DNA from: a bacterium
GTDB lineage: Bacteria; Patescibacteriota; Minisyncoccia; Phycocordibacterales; CAIZLB01
NCBI GenBank assembly: GCA_027490575.1
Contig: JAIXXV010000002.1
Location: 1-38,394 of the forward strand
Direction of reading: 5' to 3'
DNA length: 38,394 nt
The notes beneath the pieces were generated by a model. That model was not told the DNA's origin. It saw only the letters and a program-made list of their open reading frames with translations, and ran no database searches. Position numbers and translations under genes: made by a program. Below, piece by piece: positions 1 to 7,924 of the stretch. Numbering within the stretch: the first letter of the stretch is position 1; every line of letters begins with the position of its first letter.

Positions 1-192
1 ACAATTCCTCCAATTTTCTATGTTGATTTTCAATGTGAATCTCACAAGGCCTAGAAGGCCAGGTAAGACAGAACTGTGTTCCTGAGCAATACTATACTAG
101 TATTTTTAGAGTTGTCTAGCGGCACTTTTTTCGAAGTCGTATGCCTAAACTGTACGAAAGATTTTGCCTAAAAATTAGCACGCTACAAAAAA

Positions 193-1401
193 CTACTCCT
201 CAAACCTCAACCACCGCAAATCCTCCATAGATATATCCCTCACATATTTGAAAAGTTTTTCAGTACTACTTGCTGTGGGTGTATTGATTCTTGAGCCTAC
301 ACTTGTGAATGGGATTATAGAAAACTTTGGCACGTAAACTTCACTCTCGATATTAAAAACTTCACCGGACTCGTCTTGCGCACTAAAAGCAGACACTTGT
401 TTTTCTTTTTTAAATTCTATAGATAACATAATGCCGTGCGTTGTATTGAAAGAAAAGTATTGATCAAATAGAGTATTACCGAGTGAATAAAATATCGGTT
501 TTCCTTGATACATTTCAATACGCTGAACAATGTGAGGATGATGTCCGACTATAATGTCTGCGCCGCTATCAATCCATGATTGTGCGAGTTGTCTTTGTCG
601 AGTACTTGGTTGTGATTGATACTCAACACCCCAGTGAGGATATACGACTATGTAGTCAATTTCGCTGACCATGCTTAGTCGCTTTATTTCACTTGTAATA
701 CTTTCGTCATTGGCATATCCAAACTCATTCCACGCAACAAGCCCTATACAGAAGTCATCAGTAATACATGTAGTTGTAGAGATATTTTGATCATTGTAAT
801 AGCTACCAAAAAATCCAACACCAGCTTTGTCTAAGTAAGACCTAGTTTGTTTTTCACCATCTCTTCCAAAATCCATCGAGTGGTTGTTTGCAAGACTTAC
901 GATGTCTACTCCAGCAGTCTTGAGAGCCTCAGCTGTATCTGTTCTAAATGTGAATTGGAATCCAGGTATAGCTTTGTTGTTTTCGAGAACCAGTTTTGAT
1001 GGATAGTTTGTGATAGTCCCTTCAAGGTTTGCGATGACCAAGTCGTGCATTGAAAAAGTTGTTGAAGCTGGTCCAATGATTTTTTCGAAACCATTCACAT
1101 TTACCTGTGACCTAACACCTCTATCAAACATCATATCCCCGGTGAAAAGAACTTTGATGATTTTTTCTGGTGGTTCTGGTGCCTTTGGCTCTGCATACGG
1201 ACTGTCGGTGGTGACAAGATTTCCTGCCTCATCTTTTTGTAAACCGATCTGCTGACCAAGGTACTCGCTGGCATTGGCAAAAAAGCCCATTCTGCTCAAG
1301 AAAATGACAAGTGCCACAAATATAAGTGAAAGTACTATACCTTGTAAAATATGGTATAATACTCGAGTATCAAATTTATCATTTTTTAAGTTTAAATTCA
1401 T
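193..1401 (-). CDS. CapA-family (PGA_cap) membrane-anchored phosphoesterase-like protein
   Basis: This 402-residue protein belongs to the CapA/PgsA family, whose fold is that of calcineurin-like metallophosphatases and which is linked to capsule or poly-gamma-glutamate export. One hydrophobic segment (about residues 20-37) anchors it, followed by a Pro/Glu-rich linker (about 65-80) and the catalytic-type domain outside the cell. Family motifs appear in order: GDMMFDR (88-94), NLEG (125-128), ANNH (171-174), PHWGVEY (255-261) and GHHPHI (286-291). The metal-type His and Asp residues are all present, so it is probably active, but the substrate is unknown. It is divergent from lemA with only 3 nt between the start codons, and the lemA promoter lies inside its 5' coding end. 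A minus-strand TATAAT (1413-1418) sits 11 nt before its ATG. Confidence 0.88.
   Translation of the reverse strand: MNLNLKNDKFDTRVLYHILQGIVLSLIFVALVIFLSRMGFFANASEYLGQQIGLQKDEAGNLVTTDSPYAEPKAPEPPEKIIKVLFTGDMMFDRGVRSQVNVNGFEKIIGPASTTFSMHDLVIANLEGTITNYPSKLVLENNKAIPGFQFTFRTDTAEALKTAGVDIVSLANNHSMDFGRDGEKQTRSYLDKAGVGFFGSYYNDQNISTTTCITDDFCIGLVAWNEFGYANDESITSEIKRLSMVSEIDYIVVYPHWGVEYQSQPSTRQRQLAQSWIDSGADIIVGHHPHIVQRIEMYQGKPIFYSLGNTLFDQYFSFNTTHGIMLSIEFKKEKQVSAFSAQDESGEVFNIESEVYVPKFSIIPFTSVGSRINTPTASSTEKLFKYVRDISMEDLRWLRFEE
1352..1360 (+). promoter_or_regulatory. Extended -10 promoter for lemA
   Basis: TGgTATAAT lies inside the beginning of the opposite-strand capA-like gene. It predicts transcription from about 1367 and a leader of roughly 38 nt before lemA. 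No good -35 box is visible. Confidence 0.5.
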
Positions 1402-1404
1402 ATT

Positions 1405-1965
1405 ATGACTCTATTATACATCATACTGATAGTGCTAGCTCTAGTGGTTATTTGGGCTATAGCTGGTTACAACTCATTTGTCAGACTTATAAACCGTGCA
1501 AAAGAAGCTTGGTCAGATATAGAGGTACAACTAAAGAGACGATATGACCTCATACCAAACCTCGTCAATACTGTAAAAGGTTATGCATCACATGAGAGCG
1601 GAACTTTTGAGAAAGTTACAGAGGCTAGAACAAAAGCAATGGCAACTACTGGAACAAGCGCTGAACACGCTCAAGCTGAAAATATGCTAACTGGTGCGTT
1701 GAAGTCGGTATTTGCACTTGCTGAGGCTTACCCAGATCTAAAAGCAAATACAAATTTCCTTGAACTACAAAGAGAACTTTCAGATACTGAAAACAAAATC
1801 CAGGCATCAAGACGTTTTTACAATACTAATGTAAGAGACCTTGCTATCGCAGTTGAATCTTTCCCTGGAAATATTATTGCCAAGATTTTTGGCTTCAAGA
1901 AAATGGAATTGTTTGACCTTGCAGATGATGATGTGGCTCAGAAAAATGTTGAGGTAAAGTTTTAG
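1405..1965 (+). CDS. lemA: LemA family protein
   Basis: This 186-residue protein is a full-length LemA family member. An N-terminal transmembrane helix (about residues 3-21) is followed by the conserved start of the helical bundle: GYNSFVRLINRAKEAWSDIE (21-40), then the LKRRYDLIPNLV segment typical of the family (43-54). The rest is the long alpha-helical bundle, with the LQRELSDTENKIQASRRFYN-type region near 125-145. LemA proteins are membrane proteins of uncertain function that are often encoded beside HtpX. Here htpX follows 450 nt downstream, separated only by a small gene on the other strand, so the association is kept. The 3' end overlaps that convergent gene by 4 nt. Confidence 0.95.
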   Translation: MTLLYIILIVLALVVIWAIAGYNSFVRLINRAKEAWSDIEVQLKRRYDLIPNLVNTVKGYASHESGTFEKVTEARTKAMATTGTSAEHAQAENMLTGALKSVFALAEAYPDLKANTNFLELQRELSDTENKIQASRRFYNTNVRDLAIAVESFPGNIIAKIFGFKKMELFDLADDDVAQKNVEVKF

Positions 1966-2384
1966 TATTTACTAAAATAAAATCTACGAGAGTACATAAG
2001 TGTCAGTCCTAATGTAATGATTGTAGATATAACAGATAACCCTCCCAGTTTTTCTGTGATGATTGATTCTTCCTCTACTCCAGTTGATGACATTATCATT
2101 AGGCTAATGATAAGCACAAAAAAGCTCACAATGTTACTGTAAAAAAAGAAGAGCCCGACATTGATAGGCCAGACACCAAGCTTCTTGATGAAACTAGGGA
2201 AGTGGACGGTCTTGTTCATCACAGGTGTACTTTCTGGGCTTTGTGAGGAGTTGTCATTTTGCTCAGGCATATCTGATTGCTCAGGTGCGTCCGCATGTTC
2301 GGTTTCACTTGCTTGCTCTGGCTCGTTTCCTTGTACAGGCTCACCCTTGATAATATCTTCATTTTTGTTAGTTTGTTGTTCCAT
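1962..2384 (-). CDS. Hypothetical two-helix membrane protein with acidic Glu/Gln/Pro-rich tail
   Basis: I do not recognise this 140-residue protein. Residues 1-55 are low complexity and rich in Glu, Gln, Asp, Pro and Ser with repeated PEQ/EPEQ units. Two hydrophobic helices follow (about 74-100 and 112-131), separated by a short acidic loop and ending in a basic RRFYFSKY tail. This suggests a small inner-membrane protein with a disordered acidic cytoplasmic N-terminus. It lies between lemA and htpX on the opposite strand, overlapping the lemA end by 4 nt. Its start is supported by a TATAAT box exactly 6 nt upstream, which predicts a leaderless mRNA. Confidence 0.7.
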   Translation of the reverse strand: MEQQTNKNEDIIKGEPVQGNEPEQASETEHADAPEQSDMPEQNDNSSQSPESTPVMNKTVHFPSFIKKLGVWPINVGLFFFYSNIVSFFVLIISLMIMSSTGVEEESIITEKLGGLSVISTIITLGLTLMYSRRFYFSKY

Positions 2385-2390
2385 ATATCT

Positions 2391-2400
2391 ATTATATAAT
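2391..2400. promoter_or_regulatory. Self-complementary bidirectional -10 element
   Basis: The palindrome ATTATATAAT contains TATAAT on both strands. The minus-strand box (2396-2391) is 6 nt from the ATG at 2384. The plus-strand box (2395-2400) is 14 nt from the htpX ATG at 2415. One 10-bp element may therefore serve two divergent genes. Confidence 0.55.
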
Positions 2401-2414
2401 GGATATCACAATAT

Positions 2415-3347
2415 ATGGCAACTCTTTATACCCAACAATCTAAAAACGTAACGAAAACATGGCTACTTATGGGAGCTTTTTTGGCTTTGATAGTGGCTGT
2501 GGGCTACTTTGCAAGCTATTACTATGCAAACCCATTTATCCTTTATATCGCTATCGTTTTTAGTGTACTGACCAATATCACTGGATACTGGTTTTCTGAC
2601 ACCATAGCCCTAAAGATGTCAGGTGCTGTGGAGGTTGATACCACAAAAAGCACAAACCCCGAGCGAGACAGAGAGCTTATACGTATAGTGGAGAACCTTT
2701 CTATAACAGCAGGCCTACCTATGCCAAAAGTTTGTATTATAAATGATCCGGCACCAAACGCATTTGCAACCGGTAGAAACAAAGAGCACTCAGCAGTCGC
2801 TGTCACTACTGGACTTCTCGATAGGCTTGACAGAAATGAGTTGGAGGGAGTGATAGCGCATGAGCTTGCACATATAGGAAACCGAGACACACTCATTGCC
2901 ACTGTCGCTGTGATACTTGTAGGTCTAGTTTCTATCATGTCAGATATACTTCTACGGTCTCATATGCACGGAGGAAACAATAACAACAATAGAGGTGGTG
3001 GAATACTTATGATAGCCGGCATTATTCTTTTGGTACTATCTCCAATATTTGCAACAATGCTTCAAATGGCTATATCACGAAAGAGAGAGTTTGTGGCTGA
3101 TGCTACAGGTGCACTTTTGACTAGATACTCAGAAGGCTTGGCATCTGCTCTTGAAAAGATCACTAGCTATAGTACTCAAGGAGGTACGCCTTTGAAGAAA
3201 GCATCAGACGCTACTGCTCACATGTATATTGCAAATCCTTTCGGTGCAAAGGCTCTCGGTGGTTTACATAAACTTTTTTCAACACACCCTCCAGCAGAGC
3301 AACGTATAAAAGCACTGAGAAGTTTGGATATATCGGCTAACAGTTAA
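2415..3347 (+). CDS. htpX: HtpX-like M48 family membrane zinc metalloprotease
   Basis: This 310-residue membrane protease matches the HtpX family (M48B), which degrades damaged membrane proteins. It has two N-terminal transmembrane helices (about 15-36 and 40-57) and the zinc motif HELAH at 149-153, where His149 and His153 bind zinc and Glu150 is catalytic. The probable third ligand is Glu225 in EFVADA. Two further hydrophobic segments are at about 160-180 and 195-220. An Asn/Gly-rich loop (HMHGGNNNNNRGGG, 183-196) separates them. The C-terminus carries the HPPAEQRI element expected in the family. Length is normal. It starts just downstream of the bidirectional promoter and has no Shine-Dalgarno sequence. 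Confidence 0.95.
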   Translation: MATLYTQQSKNVTKTWLLMGAFLALIVAVGYFASYYYANPFILYIAIVFSVLTNITGYWFSDTIALKMSGAVEVDTTKSTNPERDRELIRIVENLSITAGLPMPKVCIINDPAPNAFATGRNKEHSAVAVTTGLLDRLDRNELEGVIAHELAHIGNRDTLIATVAVILVGLVSIMSDILLRSHMHGGNNNNNRGGGILMIAGIILLVLSPIFATMLQMAISRKREFVADATGALLTRYSEGLASALEKITSYSTQGGTPLKKASDATAHMYIANPFGAKALGGLHKLFSTHPPAEQRIKALRSLDISANS

Positions 3348-3376
3348 GAGTCGAGAGACACACAGACTACTTTGTT

Positions 3377-3385
3377 TGCTATACT
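3377..3385 (+). promoter_or_regulatory. Extended -10 giving a leaderless start
   Basis: TGcTATACT ends 6 nt before the ATG at 3392, so the expected transcription start is the A of the start codon. Confidence 0.5.
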
Positions 3386-3391
3386 AATGTC

Positions 3392-5086
3392 ATGAGAAAA
3401 ATATTCCCAGCTTTTTTAATTATAACCATATTCTCATTGTCATTCGCTGATACTAGAACAGCTGACGCTGCTGTTTCGCATACTTGGACAGAACAACAAG
3501 ATGTTGGAAATAGATTTTGGACATCTGTCGCCATGACTCCTGATGGACAAAAAATAGTAGCTACTGCACAAAATACAAAAATATATATTTCTAATGACGC
3601 GGGCCTTGTATGGAGTAGTGCCAACGATTCTCCAACATTGTCTGGGTGGAATGGTATAACTTTGTCAGATGACGGCTCAAAGATAGCTGCGTCCGCCCAA
3701 TCTGATTTCATATACATATCCACTAATGGTGGCGGCAATTGGTTAGAGTCAAGTGGGAGTGGTGGTGGAATAAATACATGGGCGGGCATAGCCGGTTCAT
3801 CAGATGGTCAATACTATGTAGCATCTGTTCAGAGTCCTCAAGCTATAACTATATCAACTGATGGAGGTGATAACTGGGTGGAAGCTACGAGTCTAGCTCA
3901 GAAAGATTGGTACGGTATAGATTGCTCAAGTGATTGCAGTACTATAGTTGTAGCTGGTTTTGACGACTACATATATGTCTCACACGATAGAGGTGCTACT
4001 TGGGAAGAGATGACGTCTATAGGTGACAGGTTCTGGCAAACAGTGAGTGTTTCTGCTGATGGTCAAAAGATCATAGCGATGTACAACTATGAAGGATCTG
4101 GTTTTGGTGGTGCATATATATCTAACGACGGTGGTGATACATGGAGTGAGGTCACTACTTTGGGTAATGATTATTGGAGAGATTCTGAAATGTCTGATGA
4201 CGGAAATCACATCATAGTTGGAGGGGATACAGGAGGGGTTTATATTTCTCACAATGGCGGTGTTACGTGGATAGAGCAAACTGGTTTACCTGCAGGTCAA
4301 AAGAATGGAGTAGACATTTCCAATGATGGTACTATTGCCGCTGCAGTAGACTATGAAGGTTATGTCCATACAGGTTTGCTTGTATTACCAGCTAAGTCTG
4401 TTATAGATAATGTGTCCGCTGACCCTAGTGAGACTACATCTACTATTACCTGGACAACCGACATAGGTGCAGATTCTCAAGTAGAGTATGGCTTAACCTC
4501 AACCTACACATCTTCCTCTACTAGAAGTTTTTCCACTACCACATCACATTCAGTATCACTGACTGGTTTGACTGCGGGCACAACATACAACTACAGAGTT
4601 ATATCTAGAGATGAATACGGTCAGACATCAACTTCTACAAATCGAACATTTTCAACAAGTGGAGGTGCTCCTGTGGTTACACCAGTCACTACATCATCAG
4701 GTGGAGGTGTGACTTATTACTCAGTACCTACGCTTACCCCAGCAGAGATTCAAAAGATATTCGGCACGCAACCAGGCTTTTCTGCAACACCACTTCTTGC
4801 CACACAATCTTCTGTAACTCAATCATCTGCAACCTCGTCTTCATATGTATTTACAAGAAACCTCAGACTTGGATCAGTAGGTATTGATGTCAAAGAGTTG
4901 CAAAAGTTTTTAAATAGAAGTGGGTTTACTATTGCAGCGTCCGGAGCAGGATCACCTGGATATGAAACCACACTCTTTGGACCTGCTACAAGACGTGCAC
5001 TGATCAGATATCAACAAGCAAACAAGATCACTCCTGCAGTGGGATTCTTTGGATCCGTGACCAGGGGGTTTGTTAATGGCAGGTAA
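3392..5086 (+). CDS. Secreted Asp-box (BNR) beta-propeller protein with Fn3 and peptidoglycan-binding domains
   Basis: This 564-residue exported protein has a signal peptide (about 1-27, ending ADA). Residues 28-325 form a sortilin/BNR-type propeller with six Asp-box motifs of the form S-x-(D/N)-x-G-x-x-W, beginning near 67, 110, 155, 197, 244 and 286. A fibronectin-like domain of the purple-acid-phosphatase type follows (about 337-422), with WTTDIGADSQVEYG and LTAGTTYNYRV. After a Ser/Thr/Gly linker, residues 490-564 make a peptidoglycan-binding domain (VKELQKFLNRSGF, LFGPATRRALIRYQQ). The layout suggests a wall-bound protein that displays a propeller for binding. No catalytic residues of sialidases are evident. 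It is transcribed alone: leaderless promoter in front, hairpin terminator behind. Confidence 0.88.
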   Translation: MRKIFPAFLIITIFSLSFADTRTADAAVSHTWTEQQDVGNRFWTSVAMTPDGQKIVATAQNTKIYISNDAGLVWSSANDSPTLSGWNGITLSDDGSKIAASAQSDFIYISTNGGGNWLESSGSGGGINTWAGIAGSSDGQYYVASVQSPQAITISTDGGDNWVEATSLAQKDWYGIDCSSDCSTIVVAGFDDYIYVSHDRGATWEEMTSIGDRFWQTVSVSADGQKIIAMYNYEGSGFGGAYISNDGGDTWSEVTTLGNDYWRDSEMSDDGNHIIVGGDTGGVYISHNGGVTWIEQTGLPAGQKNGVDISNDGTIAAAVDYEGYVHTGLLVLPAKSVIDNVSADPSETTSTITWTTDIGADSQVEYGLTSTYTSSSTRSFSTTTSHSVSLTGLTAGTTYNYRVISRDEYGQTSTSTNRTFSTSGGAPVVTPVTTSSGGGVTYYSVPTLTPAEIQKIFGTQPGFSATPLLATQSSVTQSSATSSSYVFTRNLRLGSVGIDVKELQKFLNRSGFTIAASGAGSPGYETTLFGPATRRALIRYQQANKITPAVGFFGSVTRGFVNGR

Positions 5087-5115
5087 ATAACGGCCTACAA
5101 AAAACTAGACAAATA

Positions 5116-5145
5116 AAAAAACACCTCCATTGCGGAAGTGTTTTT
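5116..5145. terminator. Rho-independent terminator, likely bidirectional
   Basis: A stem of about 10 bp (AAACACCTCC / GGAAGTGTTT, one mismatch) with loop ATTGC is flanked by A-rich and T-rich runs. It lies between the convergent propeller and DsbA-like genes. A second perfect hairpin (GTAATTAA / TTAATTAC, 5160-5181) follows it. Confidence 0.8.
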
Positions 5146-5188
5146 ACTATTTATTGTCGGTAATTAATAATTGTTAATTACTGATTGT

Positions 5189-5953
5189 TTAAGCTCCGAT
5201 AGATGCCAATAGCTTGTCGACAATATTTTTCATAGCTTCATAAGGCAAAGATCCTAGTCCATTACCTTCAGCATCTACTAGTGGCACCGTCTCTATCTTA
5301 CCTCCGTTGTTTACAAAGATAACCGTATAAGGTGTACCTCTCGCCCCAGCTTTTTGTCCGGCTTTGATAGCCTCCGAAACCTTGTCAGCGTATTTACCAC
5401 TGTTTAGACAAGTTTCAAATGCTTTTCTATCTATGTTTATCTTCTCAGCAAAAACTGGAAGTTGAGCTGGGTCTAGGCCATCGTTACCAGGTGACTCTTG
5501 GTAGATTAAGTCTGTGTAAGCCCAAAACGCGTCCGCTCCACCAATCTCATTTGCACACTCTTGTGCCTCAGCTTCTTTTGGTGCTAGTTTGTGCATAGGG
5601 AGAGGGAAGTGTCTGTATACCCAAGCGACTCTGTTGTCGGCGCTGTATTCGTCATAAATGCGCTTCATGGTCTGGTGGAATCTTTTACAAAATGGGCATT
5701 GTGTATCTGAGTATTCCACTATAGTAATCTTTGCTTCTCTGCTTCCTCTGATATGGTCAGTATCAGAAACAGGCTCTACTTCTATGGCTGGCCTTTCTGG
5801 CTTTATGGCTGAGTTTATAATATCTTGCTTACTCGTATCTGTATTGGTGTTTAGTGATGAGCTTCCTGATAAATATATTGCTATGGCTATGATGGCACCT
5901 GCTACTACTATGGCTATAGGTGTTACTAGCTTTTGTTTGGTTTCATTATTCAT
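5189..5953 (-). CDS. Membrane-anchored DsbA-like thiol oxidoreductase
   Basis: This is a thioredoxin-fold protein of the DsbA/Thioredoxin_4 type, acting outside the membrane in disulfide formation or exchange. With the start chosen here (254 residues) there is a transmembrane helix at about 8-29, the active site CPFC at 86-89 after ITIVEYSDTQ, and the cis-proline loop GTPYT near 206-210. Two more cysteines are present (QEC and ETC). An upstream in-frame ATG at 5983 would add 10 residues. I prefer 5953 because an extended TGaTATAAT box lies 7 nt before it, inside the longer reading frame, as at other leaderless starts in this window. It may serve the paired cysteines of the protein at 20362. 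Confidence 0.92.
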   Translation of the reverse strand: MNNETKQKLVTPIAIVVAGAIIAIAIYLSGSSSLNTNTDTSKQDIINSAIKPERPAIEVEPVSDTDHIRGSREAKITIVEYSDTQCPFCKRFHQTMKRIYDEYSADNRVAWVYRHFPLPMHKLAPKEAEAQECANEIGGADAFWAYTDLIYQESPGNDGLDPAQLPVFAEKINIDRKAFETCLNSGKYADKVSEAIKAGQKAGARGTPYTVIFVNNGGKIETVPLVDAEGNGLGSLPYEAMKNIVDKLLASIGA

Positions 5954-5960
5954 ACTGGAG

Positions 5961-5969
5961 ATTATATCA
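5961..5969 (-). promoter_or_regulatory. Extended -10 that decides the DsbA-like start
   Basis: Read on the minus strand this is TGaTATAAT followed by 7 nt and the ATG at 5953. It overlaps the codons of the longer start candidate, arguing against that candidate. Confidence 0.55.
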
Positions 5970-6082
5970 TGCTCATCTGACATATAAAATAATAAATTAT
6001 GAAGATTGTATGACTAAATTTATATATTAGTCTTAACAGAAAATGGCATGTAAATACCAATTTTTTTCAGGTCGGGTTATGC

Positions 6083-6658
6083 CTAAAACGGCAAACTAAA
6101 TGTCATCTTGTTGTCCTCTTTGTCCTCCCAACTACTTGTATCTATAGTGAAATCAGCAATCTTATCGCCATCCAAGAACTTTAAAGCTCCATTTTTCATA
6201 GCATAGTCGTGAACTTCTTTTGTGATACGCACATCCTCAAGACAGTACTTTATAATCTTATCTACTTCACCTTTTTTCCACCACTCTATGGCTTCAAGTC
6301 CATGTCCACCTTTTCCAACACCGAGAGTTGCTTGTGCAATAGAGCCCAGTCCGATGCGATGACCGAGAGCTTTTCTGACTTCTTTGAGTAGGTCCAAGCT
6401 TTTTAGTTTCATCAAGTCGCCTGCATAGTATTTGTTTAGTATAGGTAAGTCAAAATGATCTCCGTTGAATGTCACGATAGAATCTGCTTTCTCAAGTATA
6501 GGCCAAAGCTTAGGTAAGTCCTCTTGCAGGTAGCTAGTATATTTATCATTTTCACTTTCGTAAATACATACAACTGAAATATCCAAAAAAACAGGGTCTG
6601 ATTTACCAACCTCCTGAAACGAATTTCGAGTTTCAATGTCCAAAAAAACTTTATTCAT
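6083..6658 (-). CDS. DEDD-superfamily 3'-5' exonuclease (RNase_H_2/YprB type)
   Basis: This 191-residue protein has the RNase H-like exonuclease fold of the YprB-type family. The acidic motifs are all visible: FLDIET (5-10, Asp7 and Glu9), VTFNGDHFD (62-70, Asp67 or Asp70) and YCLEDVRIT (138-146, Tyr138 and Asp142, a DEDDy-like third motif). It is a stand-alone domain without a helicase or polymerase and probably trims RNA or DNA 3' ends. The start codon overlaps the hisS end by 8 nt on the same strand, so the two genes are co-transcribed and probably translationally coupled. Substrate is unknown. Confidence 0.82.
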   Translation of the reverse strand: MNKVFLDIETRNSFQEVGKSDPVFLDISVVCIYESENDKYTSYLQEDLPKLWPILEKADSIVTFNGDHFDLPILNKYYAGDLMKLKSLDLLKEVRKALGHRIGLGSIAQATLGVGKGGHGLEAIEWWKKGEVDKIIKYCLEDVRITKEVHDYAMKNGALKFLDGDKIADFTIDTSSWEDKEDNKMTFSLPF

Positions 6659-7901
6659 GCTGATTTACTTGTTTAATATCGTATGTCTTTTTTAATGATT
6701 CTTCTTCGCCAATAACTATGAAATAGGGTATAGACTGCTTTCGGGCGCTCTTTATTTGATCCACAACGGGTCTGTACGAGTAGTTTACTGATACTTTTTT
6801 ACCATCTGCTCTTAGTTCATCTGCTACTTTGTCAGCATAAGATCTAGATGACTCGTCCATAATACATATCATAATGTCTGTAGTAGATACATAAGAGGGT
6901 AGTAGCTCATGCGTTTCTAGAAAATCTCTGATAGTCACATCTCCCATGCCAAAACCAAATGCAGGTAGTGATTCTCCACCAAATATAGAAAGTAAGTTGT
7001 CATATCTACCACCTCCAAAAAGTGATCTATTGTTAGCAGGGTCAGTATCAAAAACTTCAAAGACTGTACCAGTATAGTAGTCAAAGCCTCTGATGATGTT
7101 TTCGTCATAAGACACATTTGATATGCCAAATGATTTTAGTTGCTCAACAATACTATCGAGCTCAAGCTTGGCCTCTCTAATATCTGGCATAGCCATAGCT
7201 TGTTCGTATGTGGGGTTTTGATGACTTAGATTTAGAAACTCAAGGGGTTTGCCTATGACTTTTTCAACTTCGCCATAGAAAACTTCTTCAGGAAGTTTTG
7301 ATTTTTTATCCAGGAGTCTTTGAAATGCTTGTGCTTGGTTTTCATCAAGTTCATACCAACTATTAAAAATAGCATTTAAAAGCTTTCTACTGTTTATCTT
7401 AATCTCAAAATGACTGTCATCAGCACCAAATGCTTTCATGATGTTGTACGCCAGCTTAATAGTTTCTACATCTGCTTCCGTACCTGCAATACCAAAAACA
7501 TCTGCATTGAGTTGCCAGTGCTCTCGTAGTCGCCCTCTCTGAGGTCTCTCATATCTAAAAACGTTTGGTATAGAGTACCAACGAGCAGGGAATCCGAGCT
7601 CTCTCTTGCGACTCGCAATCATACGAGCAACTGTCGGTGTCATCTCAGGTCGAAGTGTGACCTCTCTATCACCTCTATCTGTAAATGTGTAAGTCTGCTC
7701 ATTGACAATCTCTTCACTAGTCTTTGCTTTATATAGGTCTGATGGTTCTAGGACTGATGCATTGTACTCATTGTACCCAAAACTCTCGACTACTTTTTTC
7801 CATATAGAAAATATGTAGTTTTGTACTGCTAGATCCTCCGGATAAAAATCACGTACACCTTTGTACGGCTCAGTGCTAATATTGCTAGTATTTTTTACCA
7901 T
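6651..7901 (-). CDS. hisS: Histidyl-tRNA synthetase
   Basis: This 416-residue class II synthetase charges tRNA-His. The N-terminal KGVRDFYPED (14-23) matches the family's KGxRDxxP start. Motif 2 is seen at RPEMTPTVAR (84-93) and FRYERPQRGRLREHWQ (115-130). The histidine-specific region is GFDYYTGTVFEVF followed by FGGGRYDNLL, and motif 3 is the AFGFGMGD segment. The C-terminal anticodon-binding domain starts near residue 325. Length is typical. It is divergent from truB with 23 nt between start codons, and leads the operon with the downstream exonuclease. Confidence 0.97.
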   Translation of the reverse strand: MVKNTSNISTEPYKGVRDFYPEDLAVQNYIFSIWKKVVESFGYNEYNASVLEPSDLYKAKTSEEIVNEQTYTFTDRGDREVTLRPEMTPTVARMIASRKRELGFPARWYSIPNVFRYERPQRGRLREHWQLNADVFGIAGTEADVETIKLAYNIMKAFGADDSHFEIKINSRKLLNAIFNSWYELDENQAQAFQRLLDKKSKLPEEVFYGEVEKVIGKPLEFLNLSHQNPTYEQAMAMPDIREAKLELDSIVEQLKSFGISNVSYDENIIRGFDYYTGTVFEVFDTDPANNRSLFGGGRYDNLLSIFGGESLPAFGFGMGDVTIRDFLETHELLPSYVSTTDIMICIMDESSRSYADKVADELRADGKKVSVNYSYRPVVDQIKSARKQSIPYFIVIGEEESLKKTYDIKQVNQHE

Positions 7902-7910
7902 ATTGATGTA

Positions 7911-7924
7911 TATAATACATTATA
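7911..7924. promoter_or_regulatory. Divergent hisS/truB -10 region
   Basis: The plus-strand TATAAT at 7911-7916 lies 8 nt before the truB ATG (leaderless prediction). ATTATA at 7919-7924 is a TATAAT for the minus strand, 17 nt before the hisS ATG. Both promoters sit within 23 nt. Confidence 0.5.

Noticed and set aside
1-192. A further gene at the left edge
   Set aside because: No open frame with a credible start or domain is visible; only a small GGCCT/AGGCC hairpin near 48-60 stands out.
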